The translations under genes were made by a program, and so were the position numbers. DNA of 64,000 bases from assembly GCA_019055375.1 (NCBI GenBank), contig JAHQIW010007266.1:124001-188000 (forward strand), given 5' to 3'. Positions 22,320 through 34,600 of the stretch are shown one piece after another (within the stretch, counting starts at the first letter, position 1; each line of letters begins with the position of its first letter). The stretch comes from Parelaphostrongylus tenuis (Eukaryota > Nematoda > Chromadorea > Rhabditida > Metastrongylidae). Below the pieces are notes generated by a model that ran no database searches, was not told the origin of the DNA, and saw only the letters and a list, made by a program, of their open reading frames with translations.

Positions 22320-23930
22320 AAATGCGTGGTGTGATTGACATTAACGTCAATGGTGCGAATGCTACCATTTTCCCTCCAGATAACAGCTGAACAAAATCCT
22401 TCTCCACTTTCGAGTTCAATATTTGTCACTACATGCATCTGTAAGCAAAAAGCACTCGCTAAGAATGTTGTTTAAGGATTCAATTAGACATTCCCCTTCT
22501 TGGTTAGGAAGTAGCCTCACCACATTTTAAAGGACTTCTTGGCAAGCAATTTCTGAAACTTAATGAGGAGTTAGATCTCAAAAAAAGTTGTTTACACACC
22601 CAGAAGTTTGACTTTACTTTAACTCGAACAAGAGTCGTGTTGGGAATCGCAGATAGTTTAACAGAGATATAGTTGGGAAGTATCATTTCCTCACTCATAA
22701 TAGGCATGTTTATCTTTTTAACAGTCAGCTTTGGCATCCCGTAGTTTTTCGTCCTCTAAACTTCAAGGTTTCGAGGATAAGAATGAGAAGCCATAATTTT
22801 GCACAGAACGGTACGGAGATGAATTCACACTATTTAGTGTCCTTCGGTTATTTAAGAGCAAAAGTGGTTGCCATCACAAACTAATTTTATCGTGGAATAG
22901 CATTTGCCCCATGATAGCAAACCTCGCTTCAATCCATAACAGCAGACTTTTGTCCATGTTGTAAGAAAAAACGATGGCGTCGACTGTTAGTAATGTCCTA
23001 TTGGGTTGATCAGTGTGAATTTGTTGCGTCCTAAGATCACTTGCAGAAAGTGATTTATAGTATCAAGTTTTGAATAAGGCCACTGATGCGAAATGTAATA
23101 CGAGGTAAGGAATTTTCCAATGTCAAGAGGGGTAAAATGTTTCATCGACAGCGCGTTTGTTCCATGTAATTAGCTCTTGGGAAAGATGATTTTAGTAAAC
23201 CGATAGTGTCAGTGGCTGTGTACTCAGGAAGATAATCATGTCCTTGAAACCAAAAGACAATGAAATAAAAATTTCTTGACAACCTTGCACTAGATAATTT
23301 TGGTGATTTCTACACCCATATACTCAGATTTTATTCGCTTGCAAGTTGCGTGAGGTTTCCTATTATCCCTTGAATAATCGTGAATGAAATATAAATCTCA
23401 GAAAAAAGCTTGCTGCGAATTAATAGCTGCTTGTGAGCAAACTACGACACTGGCAAATTTGTTCTCCAGAAAATTTTTAATGGAGAAATTTCAATTACGA
23501 TTATATGCTTGAGGAGTGTGGGAAGTAAAAGACTGAAAATAGTACAGCCGATTTCTTTTGATCTCAAAATCATGACTACGCATCGTTTTTCGTGAGTCGT
23601 CTGACACCATAACTAAAAAAAGAAAGGTGCAGTGACTATGTAAGACACCTATACGACATTTACGTAATTATCATGTTTCCAGGTCATTGTTGCCATAATC
23701 GATCACTATCACAATTAATAGCGTATAGCGAGTATCAGTCAAAGAAAGCCGTGAATGTGAATGTTGAGTTTTCGAGAAAAACCGCAGTTAAATGGTGAAC
23801 CGCCAAGATCACAATTGCACCTTTTTCTCTCTCTATAGTTGATCCAGAATATAAGTCGATACACCGACCGTGTGAAAAGCTGAGCACATGACCGGCCAGG
23901 CAGATGATCAAACCGCGTAAAGAGAGAGAA
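22320..23930. other. no confident gene
   Basis: A minus-strand frame at 22737-22590 (KLTVKKINMPIMSEEMILPN region) could be another exon of the unidentified gene to its left, but I cannot link it by phase. The remainder is AT-rich and featureless. Confidence 0.35.
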
Positions 23931-23934
23931 AGAG

Positions 23935-24165
23935 AGGAGGGTGGAGGGTGGTTGTGTTCCTCGTCCCAGCGCTGTGTGAAGTTCATTACTCTCCGACGGC
24001 CATAACGCCATGGAACGCCACAGCTAGGCTATCCTCGAGATAGGAAAAAGACGCGCTTGACCAGTATCTTGCGATGTTTAAGAAAAAACGACTTTGATAT
24101 TAGAAGTACTGAAATTCGAGCAGTATGAAAAACTGTGCAAAGTGACTGAATAGATACATAAGGAA
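23935..24165 (+). repeat. tRNA-headed SINE-like repeat, family B copy 4 (5'-degraded)
   Basis: Body blocks GCCATGGAACGCCACAGCTA, GGCTATCCTCGAGATAGG, TTGACCAGTATCTTGCG, AAGAAAAAACG and TTAGAAGTACTGAAATTCG match family B; the tRNA head is largely lost. Confidence 0.6.
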
Positions 24166-24279
24166 ACAGAAGCTTATATGATGCTGTAGTTGAGTGATAA
24201 TCAAAAGTAACATATATTAGAATGAGGAAAAACTCCTTAACGCCAGCTAGAAATTCAAGCTTATTCATAAATTTGATTG

Positions 24280-24690
24280 AAGACTACAACATTTGTTCTT
24301 CAACATAAAGACCGTCATTATCCACTATCTTTTGCCAACAGTCTGCAAGCTTCCAGACCCGCAGTAGTTCATCATTCTTTGGGCTCTGAATCAGAAAGCC
24401 GTGTCTCTTCATCTTCATCAAGTGTCTCGAATCGGCTTCCTCGCAGAAAATGTTCCGTTGCGGCGAAATTGGACCATAATCGGACGCGCACCCACTGGAT
24501 TGTAAGCCGGGTGCGGTAAAACCTCGACACCCTCTAGTTCGTCATACTTTTTCTCAGTTTTCTTTGCGATATGAGGTCTGGCATTGTCTTACTGAAACAG
24601 CGCGCCTTCGAAGACTGAATGTCAGGTACTTTTCCTTCAACGCGTCGGAGTTTTTTATGGAAATATTCTTGAGATATTCCCATGAATTTA
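24280..24690 (-). pseudogene. mariner-family transposase relic (3' half)
   Basis: On the minus strand, QDNARPHIAKKTEKK is followed by VEVLPHPAYNP, containing the second and third catalytic motif regions of mariner (third Asp altered). In shifted frames come ASDYGPISPQRNIFCEEADS and KLADCWQKIVDNDGLYVEE, matching the C-terminal end of the family. A preceding LRRVEGKVPD block marks the 5' limit. Broken by frameshifts; it lies just downstream of the last recognised flippase exon. Confidence 0.75.
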
Positions 24691-25041
24691 CAATAACTGA
24701 TACTGTATGAAACAAACATAAAATTTGAATTTTTCGCAGGTGTTAAGGAACATTTCCTCGACCTGGTAGATATCACAGATATCCAGGTTTCCACGGTTAG
24801 TCGGCCACAACTCGAAGGAGCTGAGTCCACCGCTGATATTCAGTTTCTGTTATTATATCGTAGTTGTGGCATGCTGGAAGACAATTACGCCAGCTGCAGG
24901 TGGGATCCGTTTCATTTTCACATTAAAAAATAGATTTTTCAACAACATCCGACGTAATATGCTTCCCGTAGCTTCTCAAAATGGAGACCAAGGGTTAGAA
25001 AGTAAAATCCACCGCAGACGCATACTGAACAGCAAACTCAC

Positions 25042-28000
25042 ACTTTCAGTGCTATGTCAGGAACGAGAGCAGCGACAGTGACGAAAATGATGACAAGAAG
25101 GAGAGAGGTGAATGGCAATACGAACAGCATTCCGGCGACAGCTGGCGAAATAAAAGGGATGTACTGAAATAGGTTGAGACTATCATACAAAGCAAATGCC
25201 ACGTATACAATATCACCTGTATCACCTGTCGTCCCGTTGATCGTCGAGTGACTCGAGCGGGTACCAGCAACTCTTCCATTTTTCCCTATCGCGTGCAAGA
25301 GTAGCCCAGTGGGTCCTCCTTGCTCTAGGAATTCGCTGAGCATCATATCTTTCTTCCATCGCTTTCGTGAAGAAATCGGACCAACGGGTCAGTGGTCTTC
25401 CTTTAGAGCGCTTGACGTCCCGAGGAATCCAGTCGGTAACGGCTCTCGTCCATCGGTTGTCGTTGAAGCGCATCACGTGTCCGGCCCACCTTATTTTCGA
25501 TATCCTGGCGTGTAGAACGGCGTCTCTGATTTTCGATCGTTGACGTAGGTCGGAAGTTCGGATCCTTTGTCTCATTTGCGAAATACGAGATACTCCTAGC
25601 ATCGACCTTTCGACTGCGCGTTCGATAACGGCAAGTGATCTTTCATCCTGCTTACGTAGCGACCAGGTTTCTGCTGCATACGTTAGGGCAGGGATAATTG
25701 TCGAGTCGAAAAGGTGGGCACGGAGTCGGATGTTCTTTGTCCTCTTCACTACATCTTCGATGCTCTTAAACGTTCCCCAAGCCGCTCGTTTCCTCCTGCT
25801 CAACTCTGGGGCTAGGTCGTTCATCATGTTGATTTCACGACCTAGATAGATGTAACTGGAGCATTCGGAAATTGTCGTTCCGTTGAGCGTGAATGGGGCA
25901 TTAGAAACCCATCCGTTCCTCATGAACATTGTTTTCGTTAGATTCAGTTGAAGACCGATCTTTCCACAGGCGTTGTCGAAATCAGTCAACATTCGTTCCG
26001 CTTGGCTGATGTTTGGTGTTATGAGAACGATATCGTCAGCAAAGCGAAGATGGTTTAACTGTCGACCGTCAATTTTCACTCCCATTTCGTCCCATTCTAT
26101 TGTTCGCATGACGTTTTGTAGGGTGGCAGTGAATAGTTTTGGCGATATTGTATCGCCTTGTCGAACCCCTCTTCTTACGTCAATGGTGATATTGTTGTAG
26201 AATGGAGATATTCTGGTCGTGAAATCTTTATAAAGCTCACGAAGGATCATTATGTACCGAGTAGGGACGCCCTGGTTATCCAGAGCCTCTATAACAGCTT
26301 CTGTTTCCACTGAATCAAAGGCTTTCTTCAGATCGATAAAAGTGAGACAGAGTGGTTGTTTGTACTCTCGCGAAACTTCAATGAGTCTTGTGATCGTGTG
26401 GATGTGGTCCATGGTACTAAATCCTTTTCTGAACCCTGCTTGTTCGCATGGCTGTCCTTCGTCCAGTGTTCTGTCAATCCTGTTCAGGATGACTCGAGTA
26501 AAGAGTTTATAGACAACGGACAGCAAGCAGATTGGGCGATAATTGCCTATGTCGTGAAGGTCTCCCTTTTTGAACAACAATACGGTCTTGCTGGTTTTCC
26601 ATTGAATAGGGACCTTGCATTCTGACAGGTAGCGAGTGAAGAGCCGAGCCAGGGTGTTGATGAGAACTGGCGGCAGGTTCTTCAGGTGTTCTGGTCTAAT
26701 CCTGTCTGGACCGGGTGTTGTTCTGTTTTTCACCGACGATATAGCATGTCGGATTTCGGAAGGAAGGACCGGTGGAACGACATATTCGTCCTCTTTCAAT
26801 TTATATGACGGTAAGAGAACATGGCTAGCGAAGAGATCCGAGTAGTACTGGTGGATGATTTTCTCCATAGCCCTTCTGGAAGCTGTAAGTGTCCCGTCAG
26901 GGTATCGGAGTGCAATCATCTTGGTCTTATAGTTGGCGAAGCCTCGCTGGGCTTTGCGAATGCTCTTCCCAGCTTCTGCAGCTTCTGCCATAACTGCTGC
27001 TCTTCTCTCTTTAAGGTCTTCTTTTATCGCTTCTCTGCATCGTTTCGCAAGTTCGGACGTAAGGTTTCGGTTGCCTGCGGCTCGTGCGATTCCACGTTGA
27101 CGTATCAGCTCGAGTGTCTGCGGAGACAAGCGTCTCTTCGTGACCTTAGGACTTTCGGCTTTTTTAGCGCCAACGTGAAGATATTCAACGAGTCGATCGT
27201 ATTCTTCGTCGATGTTGTCGACAACGGTATCTTCCCAAGAGCCGACTAATGATTTGAATACATCCCAGTTTATGGTAGTTCTGGGACTTCGTTGTTTGAA
27301 TTTAGCGGCTTTCTCTCCTCTCCTCGAAAATCGGAACGTTGCGCGAAGGAGGCGATGGTCTGATCCCGTGTAGAACTTGGGAACAACAGCGACGTCGGTC
27401 AGGCAAAACCTTCGATTTACTATGATGTGATCTATTTCGTTATGGTACTCTCCATTGGGAGACTCCCACGTCCATCGCTGAGAGAGAGGCTTTTGGAATT
27501 GCGAGTTACCATGGATGGTTTGGGTCGTCATGATAAACTCGGATAGCCTCTCACCCTGTTCATTCCATTCTAGTCCGTGGGTCCCTATGTGACGTTCTTC
27601 AGACGTTCTTCTAGGTCCAATTTTTGCGTTAAAATCTCCGACAATGACCTTGAAGAATGTATGATCTTCTCTGAAGAATTTTTCGAGGTCCATATAGAAC
27701 GCTTCGACTTCGTCTTCGTCATAGCTTGATGTTGGTGCGTAAGCAACGAAGATGGTCAAAGCCGGCATAGAACCACATCGTTTCAACCGTAATCGTCCGA
27801 TGCGGGTTGTTAGTTGTTCGAACGAATCAATGTTCACGGTCAAATTCGATTTGACGAGGACGCCAACGCCACCGACACCTCTGCGATCGCATGTTCCAAG
27901 GAACAGTTCTTCTCCGGTGTCATAGACAGCGTGAAAAGGATGGCGCCTTCTCGTCTCAGCCAGGCCAATGACGTCGTACCTTATTCTTCTTGCTTGAATC

Positions 28001-31000
28001 AACAGATCTTCTACAGCGGATTGTTGAGCAAGGGTTCTTGCATTGTAGGTACAGATCGTCATTTTAGTCCGTTTCGATCTTGGCAGCCTAGTTCGGCCCT
28101 GAGATTTTAGCAGCCTCTCCGTACTCGTCCTACCTGGCGCTGCCGTACCAGGGGCTCTTTCGGGGTCAGGGGAATGAGGCCCATATTTGTTACTGTTTTT
28201 GGCATTTTTGATACCCAACGTGTAGCTTGCCAGGCTCTAAACGTGGGGGCTGGGTACTCACGAGTAGCTTGCCAGTCTCTCTCGGAGGAGCGGGAGGAGC
28301 TTATTTGTTGGAGGCGACTCCTAACCGCCTCCCATTTACTTCCCAGCCGCTTGATTGCAGGCTTTTGGCCGACTTGACTCGTAGAAATAGAGTTTTGTCA
28401 AGTCGGCACTGCAGAAGCAGGGAGCTCGTCCCCTGAATCCACCTGCGTCTCTGGGAAGCACACGGTCGCTTTTGGTTCGCGTTTTATTCCCCTATCCACC
28501 ACCTGGGGACGCGCCACGTGCCCTCGCGACTAACCGGGCGGGATCCCTCAAAGAGGGACGTATACAATAACACGGATATAAATCCGCCCAGAAAATTCAA
28601 AAGCATATTTTCATCGCATTCGACTGGCCAGTAGATGAGCAAGAAGCTAGAGACACATAATAAGAAATTGACTCACAATGGAAACAAATGTGTCAAAGAG
28701 TATGTTGAACAAAAAGGAATAAGGTGGAAATTATCGCAATACCCAATGAAACCTGAAATAAGGAAATTTCAAATGAACTCTGAATGCCGTTATGCAGCAA
28801 ATCAGAGCCTTTAATAGTAGTTTCTTTGATGACTAGGCTGATAATTGATGTTTTTTTTTACTGTGCTGATCTCAGTACTTCTAGCATTCAATTCATTGTT
28901 CGTCTTCTTCTTGAACGTAGTAGAATACTGATTGAGCTGGTTCTCTTCGCAATCTCAAGGATAGACTAGCTGTGGCGTCCCATAAGATGTTGTTGTTGAC
29001 TGCCGGAGAGAGGTTGGGAGTAGAACTTGGTTCCACGCGCGCCGCGACCGAGGCATTACAACCACTCGGCCACGGCGCCCAGCAATTAATGATAATGGTA
29101 ATTAAAATAGGTAATAAGAAGATAAAATGTTGATTCCCAGAGAGCGACAAAGTGAAAGGAAGACAAAGAATGCACTGGTAAGTTATCATTCATTCTCTGA
29201 ATGGATTGCTGCATATCAGACCAAAATTTTGATTATCTGGAACAAATTATTCAATTTGACGAGTGATTTTGCACTTTATAGATATGAGAAGTAACGGGAT
29301 TGTTCAATGACTGCTGATAAAGATTAGGATCTAATATAATTTAACAAGTTTACAACAGTTTTTGGTTGGCTGAGTGATGGAGGAAAAAATTGTGAAGACC
29401 AGAAAATAACTAACGACTGTAATTGAATTCGTTTCGAGTAACGCCTTCAGGTTTGCGACCAGCACGAGACAGCAGTAGATGAACACCTCCGAATACCCAC
29501 AAAGTGCTGTCTTGTCCATGAGCGGAATGCAGAGGAGCTATAAAAAAAAAGTTAGAAAGAGAAGAAAGACAGCCCTATGTATTTCACACTCTTACACAAA
29601 TTGTCACTATTGCCGACATTTTGACTTCATAGATCCCCAATATAAAAATTTATGAATTTTAATCTTGAAATGTTTCAGTACTATATATGGCCACCATACA
29701 GCGTGGTGTTATCAACTCTACCACTTACCGCCGACATCCCAGTTATAAACGTTTACCCAGAAGATGATAAGGGCTTGTACTGCGGCGCAGAGACACCAGC
29801 GAAACTGACCCTAAATCACTTTTACTAAAAAAGCGAACGTCATTGCATTGTTGGAAAACATTGTAGGACTTACTGTGTTGCTTAGCGATTCCTGATAGTA
29901 CTGATAAATTTGTGGGTACTTAAGAAGGCTAGTTATCGGAGCTGGACGATCGATCACTCCCATAATAAGTGCGGGAAAGCTGTAATACTATATATCATCG
30001 TATTGAAATCTCATGAACTACTACAAATTACAACTAAAAACGAATAAACTACTGCAAACTACTATAAACTACAACAGTGCAACACAACAGTTGTTGTCAG
30101 AATAAGGACGAGTGAATGATAATCAATTCTTTAATTTGCTAAACACATTTTGATGTTGCTACTCTTGAAACTTCTAAACATATTTTTATTTTGATTACTA
30201 CTGATACTATCTCAAATAAAAGGACAAACGATAAAGACCACAGTTGATTTTACTGAAATGTATCAGCATATTGGGGTTCCATTCTTCTAGGTTCTTTATT
30301 AATTATGAGGTGATTCTAATGGATTCGTTTTCACAAGGCATGCTATTCACCCATTCACCTACACTCCTATAATGATGTTCATGATAGACCTGTTCATTTG
30401 AGCACCATTAAAAACTGCTCTTTATCCTGCTTTATTCTATTTCACTCTTCAGATTAAAAAAAATCAGTCCGTTCTACGCGTTACAGTGGGGCACCTTCAT
30501 GACACAAAGAGTACCACACTTCTCGGTATGCCACTAGTTGCTAGAGTTGCATGTTTCAAGTGATGCCATGGTGAACTCTATCCTCTGTATGAAAATAATG
30601 CTTCAAATATGTCATTAGATTGGAAATTTGGTCACGATGAAATGTACATTACATTTCCAACCTAATCTGGGATATTCAAGTGCTATTACATAGATATATT
30701 TACGCGTGCAGTAGGTTTATCCAGAGTAGTAGACAAACGAATTCCATAAGGACTGGGTGGTTGCTTTCCGTTTGCATCTAACCTCTGCCAACTGCACGGG
30801 TACGCTACGTAGCCGAAGCCGAGCGAGCCGCGATTTATTGCGTGGGGTACGAGTATGGGCAAATAAAACTAGCCAGCTTTCAATCAACTGTTCTTTGTAA
30901 CTTCGTAAGGATCGAAATATAGCCTGTCAGAATGTTCAGATTCTTTTCAAAGTGAAATATTACGTTTCGTTTATGATTTGCGCGCGTTTCTGAGGTATCG

Positions 31001-31656
31001 CCTACATCTAGTATCTCACGTGATAGAGATCGAACGTCGAACAATAGCAGGCTGTTGGCGAGAAAATTCACGAGAAGAATAAAAATTAAAGCGTAATGTA
31101 TAAACATCGTTATAGGCGAGAATCATTCTTGAAGACTATATATTGAATGTTTCACGAGGTTGTTATAAATGGTTGATTTATAGGTATTATATATTGTTCG
31201 TGCCAGCTGCCTGGCTCCAAGTGAAAGTACGCTGGCAGTATGATTTCTCTTGGCAGGAGCTTACGATTGTTCAACACCCTATCTCGATCATAAGGGGCGG
31301 GTGGCTCCTTCGATGGTCGTACTGTTGGAGCGCGCATAAGCAACGAACGAGACGTAATTTATCGACCTCGAAAAGACTTGAAACATCATAACGAACCAAT
31401 GATCACTTGTTTTTTAATAGCACTTTTGTGAGCCGTGCGACCGGCTTTCCATTATCGCAAGAATGAATAGGTATCACCGAATAGAGTTTTTCCCAAATGG
31501 CAGAATTTTGTGGCTAGAAATGCTGTATTGGTGACGTCTCAGATAAAACATGAACCAAATCTTAGCTCACCTTGTAAATAACATATTATAGCTGAGCACC
31601 ATCCATTCATAAGCCACCGTCTGTACACTTTGACCATTGTAAAACGTGAATGCGCT
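25042..31656 (-). CDS. P4-ATPase C-terminal membrane exons
   Basis: 31656-31571 has [20 protein letters not shown] then YNMLFT (helices 5-6 loop and helix 6). 29979-29874 has [12 protein letters not shown] and [11 protein letters not shown]. 29810-29757 has [16 protein letters not shown] (helix 7). 29537-about 29345 has [20 protein letters not shown] (helix 8) and [12 protein letters not shown] (helix 9). 25163-25042 has the last helix, [20 protein letters not shown] possible helix 5 piece ([12 protein letters not shown]) ends at 31762, and a hydrophobic segment near 28757-28700 ([15 protein letters not shown]) may belong to helix 9. The intact RTE lies in the intron before the final recognised exon. 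The tail beyond 25042 was not found. Confidence 0.82.
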
Positions 31657-34600
31657 CTGTAACGAAATCACACCTACATCCAGAAAGTCAACAGCAGTCT
31701 GATTGTATAGACATTCCATTATCCATGAGAAGGTGCTGGTATGTTTTCCCTCAAGAAATACTAAGCAGAACTCATAGAAAAAAACCTTCTGCTTCTTCAC
31801 AATGTTACTCAGATCGCTCTTTTTTCATCAAGCCGTGAGTCTGATAGAATGTAAGGATCATAATGAACAATATTGACAACTTCGTAGGAAGGCGTAGCAA
31901 AGTTCAGTTCGCCTATACAGAATTTGACGCGTAGATGATAGATGGGGATGAATAAAGCAACCTATTGAAATAACTTTCACTGTCTCCTGGCCTTACAGTA
32001 GTGATACCCAGCAAGGGATCACTAATATATAAGGGGGGCTTCGTCGACTTTGTGATGGCGATCGAACAGTCACCAAGAACAATTCGATACTATGACGATT
32101 TAGAGAACAAGCTTCAGCTGTGAACACCTGGAGCTGTAGAAAACGGTTGGAGGCCAGCAGTTCTCTCCGTAAGAAATCCAAAACCCTCTTCAGATTGAAG
32201 AGTTTCGCCAAAGAGTGTGACTGTTCTTTTAAAAGGGCTTGCTATCATAACTACTATGAAATGATTATGATGTTTTAGAAAAGGACTATTTTAACAGTTA
32301 ACATAATTACGTACTAGGACACAGGTCTCGAGCACGTTCTTGTACAACGAAAACAGAATGCATTTTGAAGAACGAAAGAGAGAAAGCGTTCCGTGCACGA
32401 ACAGCAGCCGATCAAGATGATGAAACTGCAAAGAAGGAAATGTTGACATCACTCTCAACAACGGACACGACTTAAACTGCTGATATTTAGTAGACCCAAC
32501 AGTTTACTATAAAAATAACTTATTTTTTGAAAAAAACTGAAGACATAGTTCCATCAACAAAATCTGACTTTCAGTCAAAAAATGCATCAAATCCGACTCT
32601 TAGCAAAATGCTGAATCAAGTTTGGATTTCAGTGGAAGCTGCACACTTGGTATAGCTGAAGGCGGGTTCGAAATGCATGAGAGCACCTGGGTGATGGTGT
32701 AGTCGGACGCGAGAGATGCTTGCATGCCTTCCTGACCCGCAATCCCAACTCCTACGTCGGCTTCCTAAACAAACCTTCATGTTTGTAATGGTGACCTTTA
32801 TTTGCTGCCTAAATTAATTTTTAGCTGCGTGATATGATATGAGATATGACCACAAGAGTGAACTCAGACCTGATGCACGTGTAATGGGCGTGAAACACAA
32901 CTATCTTTTCCAGGGAGCCTTCGCAGGTTCGCACAACATTATCCGTCTATGTCTAATATCAAATATACAATTATATGAGACAATCTACCACAAACTACGC
33001 AAAGCCAAAAAACTGGCTTCTCTTTCTAAGCGGACACTTACTATAGATTCAAAAAAAACGACCCCCCTCGAAATTTCGACATGAGCAATGGGAAATGAGG
33101 TGCTGATCTTCTCTTGAATTCAATGGCTAACGTCGAAGTCACCGAAACGTTAACCATCGAATCCTAAGAGAGGAGTACCATCCTTATGTAAGTCTTATCT
33201 AAAGAGGAGGACTTAGCTAATATTTTATGTGATTTCACCTATCTTAACGTGAAGTATTTCTAAGCTGAGACTCATGAATCGCATCCAGCAAAAGCTTACG
33301 CTTGTTTTGCATAAGCTTGTTCTCTTGAATTTATGCCGTCACCTGGTTATTACTCTCAGTTGCAGTAATATGAGAGCTTCACTAAGCTTTGGTGTTATGA
33401 AAAACCAAGGAATTAGGAGGGGTTTACACACCTGAAGCATTGCTACATCGTTGGCTCCATCACCTATTGCTAAACACTGCACCATTTACGTTTGCCTTGA
33501 CAAGTCTCGTGACAGCAGCCTAAAATCACGCCATATGGTCTTCATGAGGCGGACGATGAACTTTTTAGTTCATGAGTCAAACGCTATCGAAAGCCTTCTA
33601 TTGTCAACACGGATTGAAATTTGAGACATTGAAAATAGCGATATCATGATAATGTTTAGTGGAAGTTCGATATCTCATCAACTGTTTTTAGAATCTTGCT
33701 ATAACACATTCAGAATGTCCTGCAGAAATATTTAAAGCCATACCGAGGTTGTCACGCCAAGCCATACTCACGTTTGCGAGGTATTGCCCTCTTCATCAGT
33801 GGCCCACGCCCCACCTTGAACACTTCTCTGTAGCAGGGATGGGGATGCGTTATGGTGATAAGAGTTTTTCAGTGTGGCTCAGTGTGGGACGTGGGCCACT
33901 GATGAAAAAGACGATATCTCCGAAACGTGCGTATGGCTGTGGCCTAACAGCCTCGTTAAGGCTTTGAACATTCTTGCAGAATATAATTGATAGTTTTATA
34001 CATGGATTAGAGTTTTATTGTTAGCACCACATATTGACGGCGGCATCAGAGTAACAGTAGCCTGCTCTCCATCTTTCCTCTTAAGTTTATTGGGCAATGG
34101 TGAAATTTGCTTTTTAGACCACAAACAAGTTCTCTCTGTAGTGTCGTGGAATTTCCGACGTACTCTAGTGAAAGGCGATTTACTTTTCTACGTAACCATA
34201 TCAGCATAAACCTTCTCACGAAGCTACAGAAAAGCCCATATGGCACAGTAACTAAGAATAGCCATGAAAGCTCTCTTACCGAAGTTACATTACCTTTTGG
34301 ATCGGTGTGCATCTGCAGCAAATCACTGCTGAACAGCACAATGCTATGCATAGAAAACGATCTCTGTTTGCATCATCGACTAGTATGTGATCCAAACACT
34401 GCAATAATCATATTGATTTTCGCTTGTAAAGAGAGAACTCCGTGGAGAAAATCTATCCCATTTTAAGATTACAACGAGTCAGCATAAACGAAAGCAGATA
34501 ATGTCAACTCTTCATAACCATTAGTGTTTGAGAAATCTCAAATAAATGTGAGAATTCAGTTATGTAGATTTGAGAGGATTCATCGTCTGTCTATTTGCTT

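Noticed and set aside
25164..25346. Read-through protein joining RTE 3' sequence to hydrophobic residues
   Set aside because: The hydrophobic part is the last recognised flippase exon, which starts at the TTTCAG acceptor at 25164; the open frame into the RTE tail is coincidental.
25973..27249. Several plus-strand frames of 75-142 codons
   Set aside because: All are antisense shadows of the intact RTE polyprotein.
31143..31391. An 82-codon plus-strand frame as a gene or flippase exon
   Set aside because: It lies in a flippase intron, reads on the opposite strand, and no frame on either strand resembles the missing helix 5 segment.
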